Source: Speluncibacter jeojiensis
GTDB taxonomy: Bacteria; Actinomycetota; Actinomycetes; Mycobacteriales; Mycobacteriaceae
Reading direction: 5' to 3'
Length of the DNA stretch: 64,000 nucleotides
Assembly (NCBI RefSeq): GCF_029589495.1
Contig: NZ_JAAIVF010000003.1
Location: 372,001-436,000, forward strand
Positions 1-8,931 of this stretch are shown here, in pieces; position 1 is the stretch's first letter, and the number at the start of each line of letters is the position of its first letter. The notes beneath the pieces are model-generated. The model made no database searches. It worked only from the letters and a program-made list of their open reading frames with translations, and was not told where the DNA came from. The position numbers and the translations under genes are program-made.

Positions 1-460
1 ACACCAGCAGCGTGCCGAACGACGCGAACAACGGTAGCCAGGCGGCGACGAGTACGGTGATGGCGATGTCGCGGGTGTAGTTCTCCGGCCTGCGGTCCAG
101 CCCCTGCGAAAGCAGCCGCCAGATCATGCAGACCACCACGGTCACGCCGAACGCGGTGAACGCGCCGCGCACGCCGTAGGGCCAGGTCAGCCAGACGATC
201 GCCTGGCCGCCGATCAGCAGAGGCACGAACGGGACACTGATCCCGCCCTGACGAAGCCGCTTGGTGACCTCCCAGGTGGCCACCGCGATGGCGACCGCGA
301 CGACGGCGACCCAGGCGGTCGGTGCGAACAACAGCACGCAGATGACGAGCGCACCGAGTCCCACACCGACGCCGATGGCGGCCGGCAGGTTACGCCCGGC
401 TTTGGAACTGGATGCCGGCGCCCCTGCCCCCTTCTGTGTCGCTCCGTCGCCTGACGACAC
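1..460 (-). CDS. cdsA: Phosphatidate cytidylyltransferase, N-terminal part (cut by window edge)
   Basis: CdsA makes CDP-diacylglycerol from phosphatidate and CTP at the membrane, the branch point for phosphatidylglycerol, cardiolipin and phosphatidylinositol. Only the first 153 codons are in the window. They show a polar, Ser/Gly/Ala-rich N-terminus followed by several hydrophobic segments (for example around GVGVGLGALVICVLLF), as expected of this polytopic enzyme. The catalytic C-terminal signature lies outside. I chose the GTG at 458-460 because AGGAGG sits four bases upstream. Placement directly downstream of frr on the same strand matches the conserved pyrH-frr-cdsA order, and the family call leans on that synteny. 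Confidence 0.8.
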   Translation of the reverse strand, partial: MSSGDGATQKGAGAPASSSKAGRNLPAAIGVGVGLGALVICVLLFAPTAWVAVVAVAIAVATWEVTKRLRQGGISVPFVPLLIGGQAIVWLTWPYGVRGAFTAFGVTVVVCMIWRLLSQGLDRRPENYTRDIAITVLVAAWLPLFASFGTLLV

Positions 461-533
461 AGCGCCTCCTGACACTTCGACCTGATTGATTTCGGTTACC
501 TCGATCGCGACCGGACAGCCCGGCACCGCCGGC

Positions 534-1091
534 TCAGACCTCGAGCAGTTCGCCCTCTTTGTGCTTGACCAGTTCCTCGATGTGGGCCACGTACTTGGCC
601 GTGGTCTTGTCGAGGTCCTTCTCGGCGCGGACCACCTCGTCCTCGCCCGCCTCGCCGTCCTTCTGGATGCGGTTGAGCTCTTCCATGGCCTTGCGGCGCA
701 CGTTACGGATCGCGACCTTCGCGTCCTCGCCCTTGCCCTTGGCCTGCTTGACCAGTTCGCGGCGACGCTCCTCGGTCAGCTGCGGCACCGAGATCCGGAT
801 GAGCGTGCCGTCGTCGGTCGGGTTCACGCCGAGGTCCGAGTTGCGGATCGCGGTCAGGATCGCGTTCAGCTGCGCGGTCTCATAAGGCTTGATGACGACC
901 AGGCGCGCCTCGGGCACGTTGATGCTGGCCAGCTGCGTGATCGGCGTCATGGCGCCGTAGTACTCGACGGCGATCCGATTGAACATGCCGGGGTTGGCAC
1001 GGCCCGTGCGGATTCCCCCGAGGTCATCCTTGGCCGACGCGACGGTCTTCTCCATTTTCTCTTCGGCGTCGAAGAGAGCTTCGTCGATCAC
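534..1091 (-). CDS. frr: Ribosome recycling factor
   Basis: RRF splits the post-termination ribosome together with EF-G. The protein has 185 residues, the normal length, and begins [14 protein letters not shown]. It contains the typical [13 protein letters not shown] stretch and the C-terminal long-helix signature ([17 protein letters not shown], then EDEV, then the [14 protein letters not shown] end). The start is GTG with GGAGG about six bases upstream. It lies 101 bp downstream of pyrH and upstream of cdsA. That gap holds a 13-bp direct repeat (TGCCGACGTGGTC, 1128-1140 and 1144-1156) of unknown meaning. Confidence 0.97.
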   Translation of the reverse strand: MIDEALFDAEEKMEKTVASAKDDLGGIRTGRANPGMFNRIAVEYYGAMTPITQLASINVPEARLVVIKPYETAQLNAILTAIRNSDLGVNPTDDGTLIRISVPQLTEERRRELVKQAKGKGEDAKVAIRNVRRKAMEELNRIQKDGEAGEDEVVRAEKDLDKTTAKYVAHIEELVKHKEGELLEV

Positions 1092-1192
1092 GACATTCCT
1101 CCGATGGTTGTCAATCGCCTGGTCGGGTGCCGACGTGGTCGACTGCCGACGTGGTCTGTTGCCGGCCAGGACGGCCGCGGGTCACGCACCGG

Positions 1193-1921
1193 TCAGGAAC
1201 GCACCAGTGTTCCGATCTTCTCACCTGAGACGGCCCGTGCGATGTTGCCCTCCACCAGAAGGTTGAACACCAGCATCGGCATGTCGTTGTCCATGCAGAG
1301 GCTGAAGGCGGTGGCGTCGGCCACCTTGAGCCCCTTTTCGATCACCTCTCGGTGGGTGATCTGGGTGAACCGGGTCGCATCCGGGTTGGTCCGCGGGTCC
1401 GCGTCGTACACGCCGTCGACGGCCTTGGCCATGAGCACCACCTCGGCGCCGATCTCCAGCGCCCGCTGGGCGGCGGTGGTGTCGGTGGAGAAGTAGGGCA
1501 TGCCCATGCCTGCGCCGAAGATCACCACGCGCCCCTTCTCCAGGTGCCGCACGGCGCGGCGCGGGATGTACGGCTCGGCGACCTGCCCCATCGTGATACC
1601 GGTCTGCACGCGGGTGTCGATCCCGAGCTTCTCCAAGAAGTCTTGCAGCGCAAGGGAATTCATGACGGTGCCGAGCATGCCCATGTAGTCGGACCGGGCC
1701 CGGTCGAGTCCGCGCTGCTGAAGTTCGGCGCCGCGGAAGAAGTTGCCGCCGCCGATGACGACCGCCACCTGAACGCCGCCGCGCACGACCTCGGCGATCT
1801 GCGCGGCCACCGTGTGCACCACGTCCGGGTCCAGGCCCACCTGACCGCCACCGAACATCTCGCCGCCCAGCTTGAGCAGGACACGGTTGAAGCCGCCTCG
1901 GGTGTCGGTCTGATCGGTCAT
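1193..1921 (-). CDS. pyrH: UMP kinase
   Basis: PyrH phosphorylates UMP to UDP with ATP in pyrimidine nucleotide synthesis. The 242-residue protein belongs to the amino-acid-kinase fold. It has the ATP loop LLKLGGE at residues 15-21, the GGGNFFRG motif at 57-64, and the C-terminal [11 protein letters not shown] nucleotide-binding segment. The frame stays open another 33 codons upstream, but I chose the ATG at 1919-1921. AAGGAG lies a few bases before it, the extension is compositionally unlike the family, and the extension would run into an inverted repeat at 1965-2007. Confidence 0.96.
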   Translation of the reverse strand: MTDQTDTRGGFNRVLLKLGGEMFGGGQVGLDPDVVHTVAAQIAEVVRGGVQVAVVIGGGNFFRGAELQQRGLDRARSDYMGMLGTVMNSLALQDFLEKLGIDTRVQTGITMGQVAEPYIPRRAVRHLEKGRVVIFGAGMGMPYFSTDTTAAQRALEIGAEVVLMAKAVDGVYDADPRTNPDATRFTQITHREVIEKGLKVADATAFSLCMDNDMPMLVFNLLVEGNIARAVSGEKIGTLVRS

Positions 1922-1964
1922 CTCTCTCCTTGCACGAGAACGGTTGTCGGCCGCATGATGCGAC

Positions 1965-2007
1965 TGCGGGGCCATCCTCGGACCGAGAGTCCTCAGATGG
2001 CCCCGCA
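1965..2007 (-). terminator. Hairpin between tsf and pyrH
   Basis: TGCGGGGCCAT (1965-1975) and its exact complement ATGGCCCCGCA (1997-2007) form an 11-bp stem. A second small stem, CTCGG-A-CCGAG, lies in the loop. It sits about 64 bases after the tsf stop and about 44 bases before the pyrH start, so it could terminate or attenuate read-through from rpsB-tsf. There is no clear T-run on the minus strand, so Rho-independent action is uncertain. Confidence 0.5.
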
Positions 2008-2070
2008 TATCTTGCCTCAATCAGGCGCGGTTGCCGCGCAGGTTCGCCCCGCGACGCCACGCCCGGGACG

Positions 2071-2907
2071 CTAGTGCTGGCCCACCTCGAAGCGAGCGAA
2101 GCGGGTGACCGTGGCGCCGGCCTCGTCCAGGATGGCCTTGACGGTCTTCTTGGAGTCGGTCACCGAGGACTGCTCGGTCAGCACGACATCCTTGAAGAAG
2201 CCGTTGACGCGGCCCTCGACGATCTTCGGGAGCGCAGCCTCCGGCTTACCCTCTTCCTTCGCGGTCTGCTCGGCGATGCGTCGCTCGTTCTCGACGACGT
2301 CGGCGGGGACCTCGTCGCGGGTGACGTACTTCGCCTTCATCGCGGCGATCTGCATGGCGGCGCCGCGCGCGGCCTCGGCCGCGGCCGCGTCGTCGCCGCC
2401 CTCAGCCGTCTGGTACTCGACCAGCACGCCGACGGCCGGCGGCAGGTCCGAGGCACGCTTGTGCAGGTAGGTCGCGACGGAGCCCTCGTAGGAGACAACC
2501 CGGCGCAGCTCGAGCTTCTCGCCGATCTTGGCGGAGAGCGCCTGCACGGCCGCGTCGACGGTGGCACCGTCGAGCGCGAGCGCCTTGAGCGCATCCAGGT
2601 CGGCCGGCTTGGCCGCGGCCGCCACTGTGATGATCGCGTCGGCCAGGCCCTGGAACTCGGCATTCTTAGCCACGAAGTCGGTCTCGGAGTTGAGCTCGAT
2701 CATGACGCCGTCCTTGGCGACGACCAGGCCCTCGGCGGTGGCGCGCTCGGCGCGCTTGCCCACATCCTTGGCACCCTTGATGCGCAGCACCTCGACGGCC
2801 TTGTCGAAGTCGCCGGCGGTCTCCTCGAGCGCCTTCTTGCAGTCCATCATCCCGGAGCCGGTGAGCTCACGGAGCCGCTTGACGTCGGCGGCGGTGTAGT
2901 TCGCCAT
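2071..2907 (-). CDS. tsf: Translation elongation factor Ts
   Basis: EF-Ts is the guanine nucleotide exchange factor of EF-Tu. The protein has 278 residues. It opens with the UBA-like N-terminal domain ([26 protein letters not shown]) and carries the TDFVAKN signature of the core domain near residue 80. It ends with the C-terminal module that includes [12 protein letters not shown]. The ATG at 2905-2907 has AAGGAGG about eight bases upstream. It follows rpsB by 67 bp on the same strand, the near-universal rpsB-tsf operon. Confidence 0.97.
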   Translation of the reverse strand: MANYTAADVKRLRELTGSGMMDCKKALEETAGDFDKAVEVLRIKGAKDVGKRAERATAEGLVVAKDGVMIELNSETDFVAKNAEFQGLADAIITVAAAAKPADLDALKALALDGATVDAAVQALSAKIGEKLELRRVVSYEGSVATYLHKRASDLPPAVGVLVEYQTAEGGDDAAAAEAARGAAMQIAAMKAKYVTRDEVPADVVENERRIAEQTAKEEGKPEAALPKIVEGRVNGFFKDVVLTEQSSVTDSKKTVKAILDEAGATVTRFARFEVGQH

Positions 2908-2974
2908 GCTGGCGATCCTCCTTGTCGAAAGTCGAATGGTCGTGAACCGGCGGGCGCGGTGCGCCCGCGGCGGA

Positions 2975-3835
2975 TCACTCCTGCGTGGCGTCCTTCGGAG
3001 CCTCGGCCTCGGCCTCGGCGGCAGCGGCCTCAGGGGCAGCGGCCTCGTCGGTCGCGGGCGCGGCCTGCGCGAGCAACTCCTGCTCCCACTCGGCGAGCGG
3101 CTCGCCGGCGCCGGCCTCGGGCTTGGCGTCCTTGTCGGCGCTCTGGCCGGCGCGGGCCTGCACGCCCTCGGCGACCGCGGAGGCGACGACCTTGGTCAGC
3201 AGCGCGGCCGAGCGGATCGCGTCGTCGTTGCCCGGGATCGGGTAGTCGACGAGGTCGGGGTCGCAGTTGGTGTCGAGGATCGCGATGACCGGGATGTTCA
3301 GCTTCCGGGCCTCGGAGACCGCCAGGTGCTCCTTGTTGGTGTCGACGACCCAGATGGCCGACGGCACCTTGGCCATGTCACGGATGCCGCCGAGGGTGCG
3401 GTCCAGCTTGGTCATCTCACGCGTGAGCATGAGGATTTCCTTCTTGGTGCGGCCCTCGAAGCCACCGGTCTGCTCCATCGACTCGAGCTCCTTGAGGCGC
3501 AGCAGGCGCTTGTGGACGGTCGAGAAGTTGGTGAGCATGCCGCCGAGCCAGCGCTGGTTCACGAAGGGCATGCCGACGCGGGTGGCCTCGTCCGCAATGG
3601 ACTCCTGGGCCTGCTTCTTGGTGCCGACGAACAGGATGGTGCCGCCGTGCGCGACGGTCTCCTTGACGAACTCGTACGCCTTGTCGATGTACGTGAGGGT
3701 CTGCTGGAGGTCGATGATGTAGATGCCGTTGCGGTCGGTGAGGATGAACCGCTTCATCTTCGGGTTCCAGCGGCGGGTCTGGTGCCCGAAGTGGGTACCG
3801 CTGTCGAGCATCTGCTTCATGGTCACAACAGCCAT
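2975..3835 (-). CDS. rpsB: 30S ribosomal protein S2
   Basis: S2 joins the small subunit late and helps anchor S1-type proteins. The body starts [30 protein letters not shown] and contains the S2 signature [19 protein letters not shown] and the [19 protein letters not shown] block. The product has 286 residues, longer than the usual 240-260 because of an acidic Ala/Glu-rich tail of roughly 50 residues, common in actinobacteria. The frame is open upstream to 4081, but the family N-terminus fixes the start at the ATG at 3833-3835. It is the first gene of the rpsB-tsf unit. Confidence 0.97.
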   Translation of the reverse strand: MAVVTMKQMLDSGTHFGHQTRRWNPKMKRFILTDRNGIYIIDLQQTLTYIDKAYEFVKETVAHGGTILFVGTKKQAQESIADEATRVGMPFVNQRWLGGMLTNFSTVHKRLLRLKELESMEQTGGFEGRTKKEILMLTREMTKLDRTLGGIRDMAKVPSAIWVVDTNKEHLAVSEARKLNIPVIAILDTNCDPDLVDYPIPGNDDAIRSAALLTKVVASAVAEGVQARAGQSADKDAKPEAGAGEPLAEWEQELLAQAAPATDEAAAPEAAAAEAEAEAPKDATQE

Positions 3836-4173
3836 GGCTGTGTACCTCTTACTTTCGTTGCCGGTTGACGCGCGCGATCGGGTGATCGCCGCCCTGGCGT
3901 CCGCAGACCCTCGGACCCGCGGGATGCGGGACCAGCCGGGGGCCGGTGATACTGCGCGGACGCGCGAAGTCGGTCCGCGCACGCTCCAAGAGCGGGCAAG
4001 CACAGACCGCGGGGTAAGTGTACGTCCTGCGACCGCACGCTCCCAATCGCCAGGCAGCGACCGGACGCCTGCCGCCGTCAAGGCCCTCCGCCGGCCTGTG
4101 GAGAGCGGTCGCGGCTGTCCACAACCCGGTCCGACGGCCCGTTCGGGCAGGCCGCAACCGGCAGGGTGGGCGC
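3836..4173. other. 338-bp divergent intergenic region: rpsB leader and promoter
   Basis: No gene is supported here. Read towards rpsB, it holds a promoter-like pair at 4017-4046 and a long leader of about 175 bases. The leader contains an inverted repeat, TGCGCGGAC (3953-3961) with GTCCGCGCA (3973-3981), and a smaller CCCGC/GCGGG stem nearby. A structured leader would fit feedback control of rpsB, but I recognise no named RNA family. No clear promoter for the rightward gene was found. Confidence 0.5.
4017..4046 (-). promoter_or_regulatory. Candidate rpsB promoter
   Basis: On the minus strand TTGGGA (4041-4046) and TACACT (4017-4022) are separated by 18 bases. This fits an actinobacterial housekeeping promoter with -10 of the TANNNT type. 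It would start a leader of roughly 175 bases before rpsB. Confidence 0.45.
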
Positions 4174-4743
4174 ATGGCGGTGGCGGAGGCGATCATGGCG
4201 TCCGCGCTGGTCGCCGCGTGGGCGCTGATGCCGCCGGCCGCGGCACCGACGGCGCTCCCGGCACCGGCGGCACCGGCGGCCACCGCAACCTCGACGAACG
4301 CGAAGGTCTCGGTGGACTCGACGCGGGCCGGCGCCTACGTCTGGCCGCTGACGCCGCGACCGGAGATCACCCGCCGATTCGACCGGCCGATGTTCCGCTA
4401 CGGCCGGGGCCACCGCGGCGTGGACCTGGCGGCGCCGCCCGGCGGCATCGTCCGTGCAGCGGGGACCGGCACCGTGACGTTCGCCGGGTCGGTGGCCGGC
4501 CGCGGTGTCGTGTCGATCGACCACCCCGGCGGGCTGCGCACCACCTACGAGCCGGTCGAGCCGAGCGTGCACGCCGGCGACACGGTCCGGCGGGCAAGCC
4601 CCATCGGAACCCTCGCCACCGGGCATCCCGGCTGCCCGCGCCCCGCGTGCCTGCACTGGGGACTGCGGCGCGGCGGCGACTACCTCGACCCGCTGTCGCT
4701 GCTGGGCGCGGTCCACGTGCGCCTCAAGCCTTTGACCGGATGA
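4174..4743 (+). CDS. Secreted M23-family (LytM-like) peptidase-fold protein
   Basis: The 189-residue protein starts with a hydrophobic, Ala-rich export signal (about residues 1-35) and then a single M23/LytM domain. The zinc-site H-x3-D is seen in HRGVDLA. The second expected motif HxH reads C-L-H in [10 protein letters not shown], so its first histidine is a cysteine. The rest ([15 protein letters not shown], the [12 protein letters not shown] stretch) is typical of the fold. M. tuberculosis has an M23 gene (Rv2891) divergent from rpsB in the same place. Likely role: cell-wall peptide hydrolase or a regulator of one. I chose the ATG at 4174 because the signal peptide begins there, although the frame is open earlier. 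Confidence 0.85.
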   Translation: MAVAEAIMASALVAAWALMPPAAAPTALPAPAAPAATATSTNAKVSVDSTRAGAYVWPLTPRPEITRRFDRPMFRYGRGHRGVDLAAPPGGIVRAAGTGTVTFAGSVAGRGVVSIDHPGGLRTTYEPVEPSVHAGDTVRRASPIGTLATGHPGCPRPACLHWGLRRGGDYLDPLSLLGAVHVRLKPLTG

Positions 4744-4837
4744 GCGCGGTCGCGCGCCCAGTGCTGCGGCGCGACGAGAATGAACCATGACGACGGTCAC
4801 GTACCCGCCGCCGTCACCGCCAGTTCCACCCCGTCAA

Positions 4838-4869
4838 TTTAGATGATATTTTTTCTTTAATTAGCTCTA
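4838..4869 (+). promoter_or_regulatory. AT-rich island upstream of the flavoprotein reductase gene
   Basis: A roughly 32-base stretch rich in A and T (ATTTAGATGATATT, then a run of six T and TTTAATTAG) stands out in the 170-bp gap before the reductase gene. It is the natural place for the promoter of the two-gene reductase/flavodoxin unit. I cannot assign -35 and -10 hexamers with confidence. Confidence 0.35.
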
Positions 4870-4915
4870 CCCAGCAGTCGTTGGTCGAGTTGCCCGGAGC
4901 CGAGAGGGGCCCGTG

Positions 4916-6127
4916 ATGACACACCGATCCGCCCTCACCGCAATTGCCGAGCCCGCCGGGCGCCCGCCCCGACGCACTCCCCCGGCCTGGAACCGCAAGC
5001 GTCCCTTCGCCGCCGCGTTGCTCGGCGGACGCCGGTTGACGGGTCCGGCGTCGACCAAGGACGTCCGGCACTACACGCTGGATCTGGCCGGCAGCGGCCT
5101 GACGTTCGAGGTGGGCGACTCCGTGGCCGTCGTGCCGGTCAACGACCCGGCACTGGTCGCGTCGCTGCTCACGCGTCTCGGACTGGACGGCGAGGAGATG
5201 TTGCAACCGGGCGGCCGCGGGCCGCGTTCGGCAGATCCCGTCGACCGCACGCTGGCCGACGTGCTCACCCACGACCTAGAGCTCGCCCTGCCGTCGCTGC
5301 ACCTGCTCCGGGAGGCCGCGACCCATCCGGGCGGCGAGCAGATCGAGGCACTGCTGGCCGCGGGTGATCGCCAGGCACTGGACCGCTGGCTGTGGGGTCG
5401 TGACGTCCTGGACGTGTTCGATCTGGTCCCCGGGCTGCGCCCCGATGCCGAGCGGTTGATCACGCTGCTGCACCCGCTGGTGCACCGGGCCTACTCGATC
5501 GCCTCCAGCCCGCTGGCCGCGGCCGAGACCCTGGACCTGACAGTGGCCGGCGTCGCCTATCGCACCGGAGACCGCGACCACCGCGGGGTGTGCTCGTCGT
5601 ATCTGTCCGATCGGATCGGCCCGGACAGACGGTGCGGCGCGTTCATGTTGCCCAACAAGCGCTTCCGTCTGCCCGCGGACGACCTTCCGGTGATCATGAT
5701 CGGACCGGGCACCGGCGTCGCCCCGTTCCGCGCGTTCCTCCAGGAGCGCCGGTTGCGCGGCGCGTCGGGACCGAACTGGTTGTTCTTCGGCGATCGGAAT
5801 CGGGCCGCCGATTTCCTCTATGAGGACGAGTTCACCGAGGCGGCCGCATCCGGGCTGCTCACCAGGATGGACCTCGCCTTCTCCCGAGATCAGGCCGGCA
5901 AGGTCTACGTCCAGCACCGTATGCGCGACCACGGCCGAGACCTCCTCGCGTGGCTGGATGCGGGTGCACACCTGTATGTCTGCGGCGATGCCCAGCGCAT
6001 GGCCGGCGACGTCGACGCGACACTGGTCGACATCGTCGCCGAGCACGCGGTCAGCGACCGGGAGCGGGCCGTCGAGTACGTGGCCGCACTGCGCCGTGAA
6101 GGGCGCTACCACCGGGACGTCTACTGA
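4916..6127 (+). CDS. CysJ-like FAD/NADPH reductase domain protein (without flavodoxin domain)
   Basis: This 403-residue protein matches the C-terminal reductase half of sulfite reductase flavoprotein (CysJ) and cytochrome-P450 reductases. It shows the FAD motif RAYSIASS, the NADPH motif GPGTGVAPFRAF with QER after it, the CGDAQRMA motif, and the diagnostic aromatic C-terminus YHRDVY. The N-terminal FMN domain is absent; a separate flavodoxin gene follows 35 bp downstream, so the two probably form a split reductase passing electrons NADPH to FAD to FMN. No sulfite reductase haemoprotein is in the window, so the final acceptor is unknown. GTG at 4913 and ATG at 4916 are both possible; GAGAGGGG is better spaced for the ATG. 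Confidence 0.85.
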   Translation: MTHRSALTAIAEPAGRPPRRTPPAWNRKRPFAAALLGGRRLTGPASTKDVRHYTLDLAGSGLTFEVGDSVAVVPVNDPALVASLLTRLGLDGEEMLQPGGRGPRSADPVDRTLADVLTHDLELALPSLHLLREAATHPGGEQIEALLAAGDRQALDRWLWGRDVLDVFDLVPGLRPDAERLITLLHPLVHRAYSIASSPLAAAETLDLTVAGVAYRTGDRDHRGVCSSYLSDRIGPDRRCGAFMLPNKRFRLPADDLPVIMIGPGTGVAPFRAFLQERRLRGASGPNWLFFGDRNRAADFLYEDEFTEAAASGLLTRMDLAFSRDQAGKVYVQHRMRDHGRDLLAWLDAGAHLYVCGDAQRMAGDVDATLVDIVAEHAVSDRERAVEYVAALRREGRYHRDVY

Positions 6128-6162
6128 TCGTCCTGGCACACCATCGCGAAGGGAGTACCACC

Positions 6163-6615
6163 ATGCGCGTCGTCATCCTGTACGGCACCGAGTCCGGTAC
6201 CAGCGAGGCCGTGGCCTACGACCTGGCCGACGCCCTCGGCGGACACTGCCAGCCCAGCGTCTTCGACATGGGTGACTACGACGTGACCGACCTCGACCGG
6301 TCGACCTTCCACGTGTTGGTCTGCTCCACATACGGCGACGGCGAGCTGCCCGCGAGCGCGGAGCCGTTCTTCGACGCGCTCGGTGAGCAGCGCCCCGATC
6401 TGTCCGGGCTGCGGTTCACCGTTCTCGGGCTGGGCGATTCGATCTACGACACCACGTTCAACCAGGCCGCCGAACTCGTCGCGGGCCGCTTCGTCGAGCT
6501 CGGTGCCGAGCGGGTCGGATCGTTCGGCCCGCACGACGCGAACAGCACCGTCGCCCCGGGGGACAAGGTCACCGAGTGGGCCGACGCACTCCTGTCGGGC
6601 GGTCTGGTCGCCTGA
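6163..6615 (+). CDS. Flavodoxin (MioC/CysJ N-terminal type)
   Basis: The 150-residue protein is a short-chain flavodoxin. The FMN phosphate loop is YGTESGTSEA at residues 8-17, the ring-binding loops are STYGDGELP and LGLGDSIYDTTF, and the tail matches the flavodoxin domain of CysJ-type reductases. Its length corresponds to one complete FMN domain. The gene follows the FAD/NADPH reductase gene by 35 bp with a good ribosome site (AAGGGAG). Most likely it is that reductase's electron carrier, expressed from the same message. It converges on xerC, with a weak CGGCGG/CCGCCG stem in the 43-bp gap. Confidence 0.9.
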   Translation: MRVVILYGTESGTSEAVAYDLADALGGHCQPSVFDMGDYDVTDLDRSTFHVLVCSTYGDGELPASAEPFFDALGEQRPDLSGLRFTVLGLGDSIYDTTFNQAAELVAGRFVELGAERVGSFGPHDANSTVAPGDKVTEWADALLSGGLVA

Positions 6616-6658
6616 ACGGCGGCCGCTCCCGCGCTCGTGCCGCCGAGATTCCGGCCGG

Positions 6659-7603
6659 TCAGGCGCGCGGATGGGCCTGGTCGTGCACGGAACGCAGGCG
6701 GGCCACACTGACGTGCGTGTAGAGCTGGGTGGTCGCCAGGCTCGCGTGGCCGAGCAGTTCCTGGACCACCCGCAGGTCCGCACCGCCCTCGAGCAGGTGA
6801 GTGGCCGCCGAATGCCGCAGGCCGTGCGGTCCGATGTCCGGCGCGTCCGGGACCGCCGACATCACCTCGTGCACGACCTTGCGGGCGATGCGCTGGTCCA
6901 GCCTCCCGCCACGGCTGCCCAGCAACAGGGCGCGGCCGGAGCGCGGCGCGGCGAGCGCAGGCCGACCGATCCTCAGCCACAGGTCGAGCGCCTCTTCGGC
7001 AGGTCGGCCGAACGGGACGGAACGTTCCTTGTCGCCCTTGCCGATCACCCGGAGCAGGCGCCGGTCGAGGTCCAGGTCGTCGATGTCGAGCCCGCACAGC
7101 TCACCGACACGGATGCCCGCCGAGTACAAGAGCTCGACCACCAGACGGTCCCGCATCGCGACCGGATCCTGTTCGCGTGCACCGGATTCCGCGGCATCCA
7201 TCGCCTGGACCGCATGGTCCTGACGGAGCACGGCCGGCAGGGTGCGGCGCGCCGGCGGCGCGCTGAGCCGGATGGCAGGGTCCACCTCGAGCCGCCCGGT
7301 GCGCACGGCCCAGGCGGTGAAGGTCCGCACCGACGAGGCCCGGCGCGACAGGCTGGTGCGGGCGGCACCGGCTGCCGACTGCTCGGACAGCCACGACCGC
7401 AGCACCCCCAGGTCGAGATCGACGAGTTCGGCATCCGGGTCGGACGCGACCAGGTGGTTCAGCAGCGTCGCGACATCGCCCCGGTAGGCGCGCACGGTAT
7501 GGGCCGCGCGGCCGCGCTCGAGCACCAGGTGTTCCGTGAACTCGTCGAGATGGTGCTGCAGCCGCCCGGGCAGCGGCTCGACTCCGGTCATGGTCTTCAG
7601 CAT
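6659..7603 (-). CDS. xerC: Tyrosine recombinase XerC
   Basis: XerC acts with XerD and FtsK at dif to resolve chromosome dimers. The protein has about 314 residues with the N-terminal SAM-like core-binding domain ([20 protein letters not shown]) and the C-terminal catalytic domain. The catalytic set is visible: Arg in AGIRVGE, Lys in GKGDKER, His-Arg in [11 protein letters not shown], His in LLGHASL and Tyr in TTQLYTHVS. Synteny with dprA and yifB upstream supports the chromosomal recombinase rather than a phage integrase. Start codons at 7603 and 7591 are both in frame; neither has a strong ribosome site. The frame remains open far upstream through unrelated sequence, which I rejected. Confidence 0.93.
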   Translation of the reverse strand: MLKTMTGVEPLPGRLQHHLDEFTEHLVLERGRAAHTVRAYRGDVATLLNHLVASDPDAELVDLDLGVLRSWLSEQSAAGAARTSLSRRASSVRTFTAWAVRTGRLEVDPAIRLSAPPARRTLPAVLRQDHAVQAMDAAESGAREQDPVAMRDRLVVELLYSAGIRVGELCGLDIDDLDLDRRLLRVIGKGDKERSVPFGRPAEEALDLWLRIGRPALAAPRSGRALLLGSRGGRLDQRIARKVVHEVMSAVPDAPDIGPHGLRHSAATHLLEGGADLRVVQELLGHASLATTQLYTHVSVARLRSVHDQAHPRA

Positions 7604-7708
7604 GCCCCGCGCCCCGGCACGGAGAGTACCCGCGCGCCCCGGCGCGCCGTCGCCGATTATCGTTGAACGGTCAACCACCCCTGTCCGTCTTCCACGCGAG
7701 GTCGCCCT

Positions 7709-8902
7709 GTGATCGATCAAGCCCGCCGCCAGCGGGCGATCCCGCCGCTCATGCTGTGCACGCTGGCCCTGCTCTCGGCCATCGCACCGCTCGCGACCGA
7801 CATGTACCTTCCCGGACTGCCGCAGGTGTCGGCCGACCTGTCCGCCGACGCGAGCAGCGTCCAGTTGACCCTGACCACGTTCATGGCCGGGCTGGCCGTC
7901 GGGCAGTTGCTGATCGGTCCGCTCTCGGACGGCATCGGGCGCCGACGTCCACTGATCGTGGGAACGGCGCTGTGCGCGGCGTCCGGTGCGCTGTGCGCCA
8001 CCGCCGGATCGGTCGAGGTGCTCATCGCCACCCGCTTTCTGCAGGGCGTGTGCGGGGCCGCCGGCATCGTCCTCGCGCGGGCGGTGATCGCGGACCGGAC
8101 CAGCGGCGACACCGCCGCGCGCCTGTTCTCGATCATGATGATCATCGGTGGTATCGCGCCGGTGGTCGCGCCCTTGGCCGGCGGCGCGATGGTCGACCCG
8201 ATCGGCTGGCGCGGGGTTTTCTGGGTATTGACCGCGCTGGCGGTGATCATGCTGGTCGGGGTGATCCTCCTGGTGCCCGAGACCCTGCCCGCCGAGCGAC
8301 GGCACGGCTCCGGATTCGGCGCGCTCGCCCGTAACGCGCGCTACGTGCTGCGCAACCGCCGCTTCCTCGGCTACACCTTCGCCTTCGCCTGCGGATTCGG
8401 CGCGCTGTTCGGCTACATCGCGCAGTCCTCCTTCGTCTTCCAGGACATGCTGGGCTTCTCCCCCGCGATGTTCTCCGTGGTGTTCGCGACCAACGCCGTC
8501 GGCCTGGTCGGCGGCAACATCGTCAACGCCCGGCTGATCGGCCGGTGGACACCGCGGCAGTTGCTCGGCGGTGGTGTCACCGCGCTGCTCGTCGCCTCGG
8601 TAGCACTGACCCTCGTGGTCGCGTTGGGCGACGACCTGCGCTGGGCGATGCTGGTGAGCCTGTTCTCGATCGTGACCAGCATCGGATTCGTCTTCGGCAA
8701 CGCGACTGCGCTCGCGCAGGGCGAGGTGCCCGACGCCGCCGGCACCGGATCCGCGGTGCTCGGCGCGCTCCAGTTCACTGTCGGTGCGGTCGTCTCGCCG
8801 ATCGTGGGGCTCGCGGGCCCGACCAGCGCCGTGCCGATGGCGGTGACCATTCTCACGATGGCGGTGCTGTCGGCGCTGTCGCTTCGCCTGCTCGCCCGCT
8901 GA
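7709..8902 (+). CDS. Bcr/CflA-type major facilitator drug exporter
   Basis: The 397-residue protein has about 12 predicted membrane helices. It carries the DHA1/Bcr signatures: [10 protein letters not shown] in the first loop, [12 protein letters not shown] between helices 2 and 3 (motif A), and [13 protein letters not shown] in helix 5 (motif C, typical of proton antiporters). Members export chloramphenicol, bicyclomycin and similar compounds; the substrate here cannot be told. The GTG start has GAGG upstream. It is divergent from xerC and convergent with dprA. No regulator gene is adjacent. Confidence 0.88.
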   Translation: MIDQARRQRAIPPLMLCTLALLSAIAPLATDMYLPGLPQVSADLSADASSVQLTLTTFMAGLAVGQLLIGPLSDGIGRRRPLIVGTALCAASGALCATAGSVEVLIATRFLQGVCGAAGIVLARAVIADRTSGDTAARLFSIMMIIGGIAPVVAPLAGGAMVDPIGWRGVFWVLTALAVIMLVGVILLVPETLPAERRHGSGFGALARNARYVLRNRRFLGYTFAFACGFGALFGYIAQSSFVFQDMLGFSPAMFSVVFATNAVGLVGGNIVNARLIGRWTPRQLLGGGVTALLVASVALTLVVALGDDLRWAMLVSLFSIVTSIGFVFGNATALAQGEVPDAAGTGSAVLGALQFTVGAVVSPIVGLAGPTSAVPMAVTILTMAVLSALSLRLLAR

Positions 8903-8931
8903 CCCGCCGGGCCCCGGCCCGCCGCCGGTGC

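Noticed and set aside
1922-2020. Upstream extension of pyrH
   Set aside because: It crosses an inverted repeat and lacks a ribosome site, while AAGGAG precedes the internal ATG.
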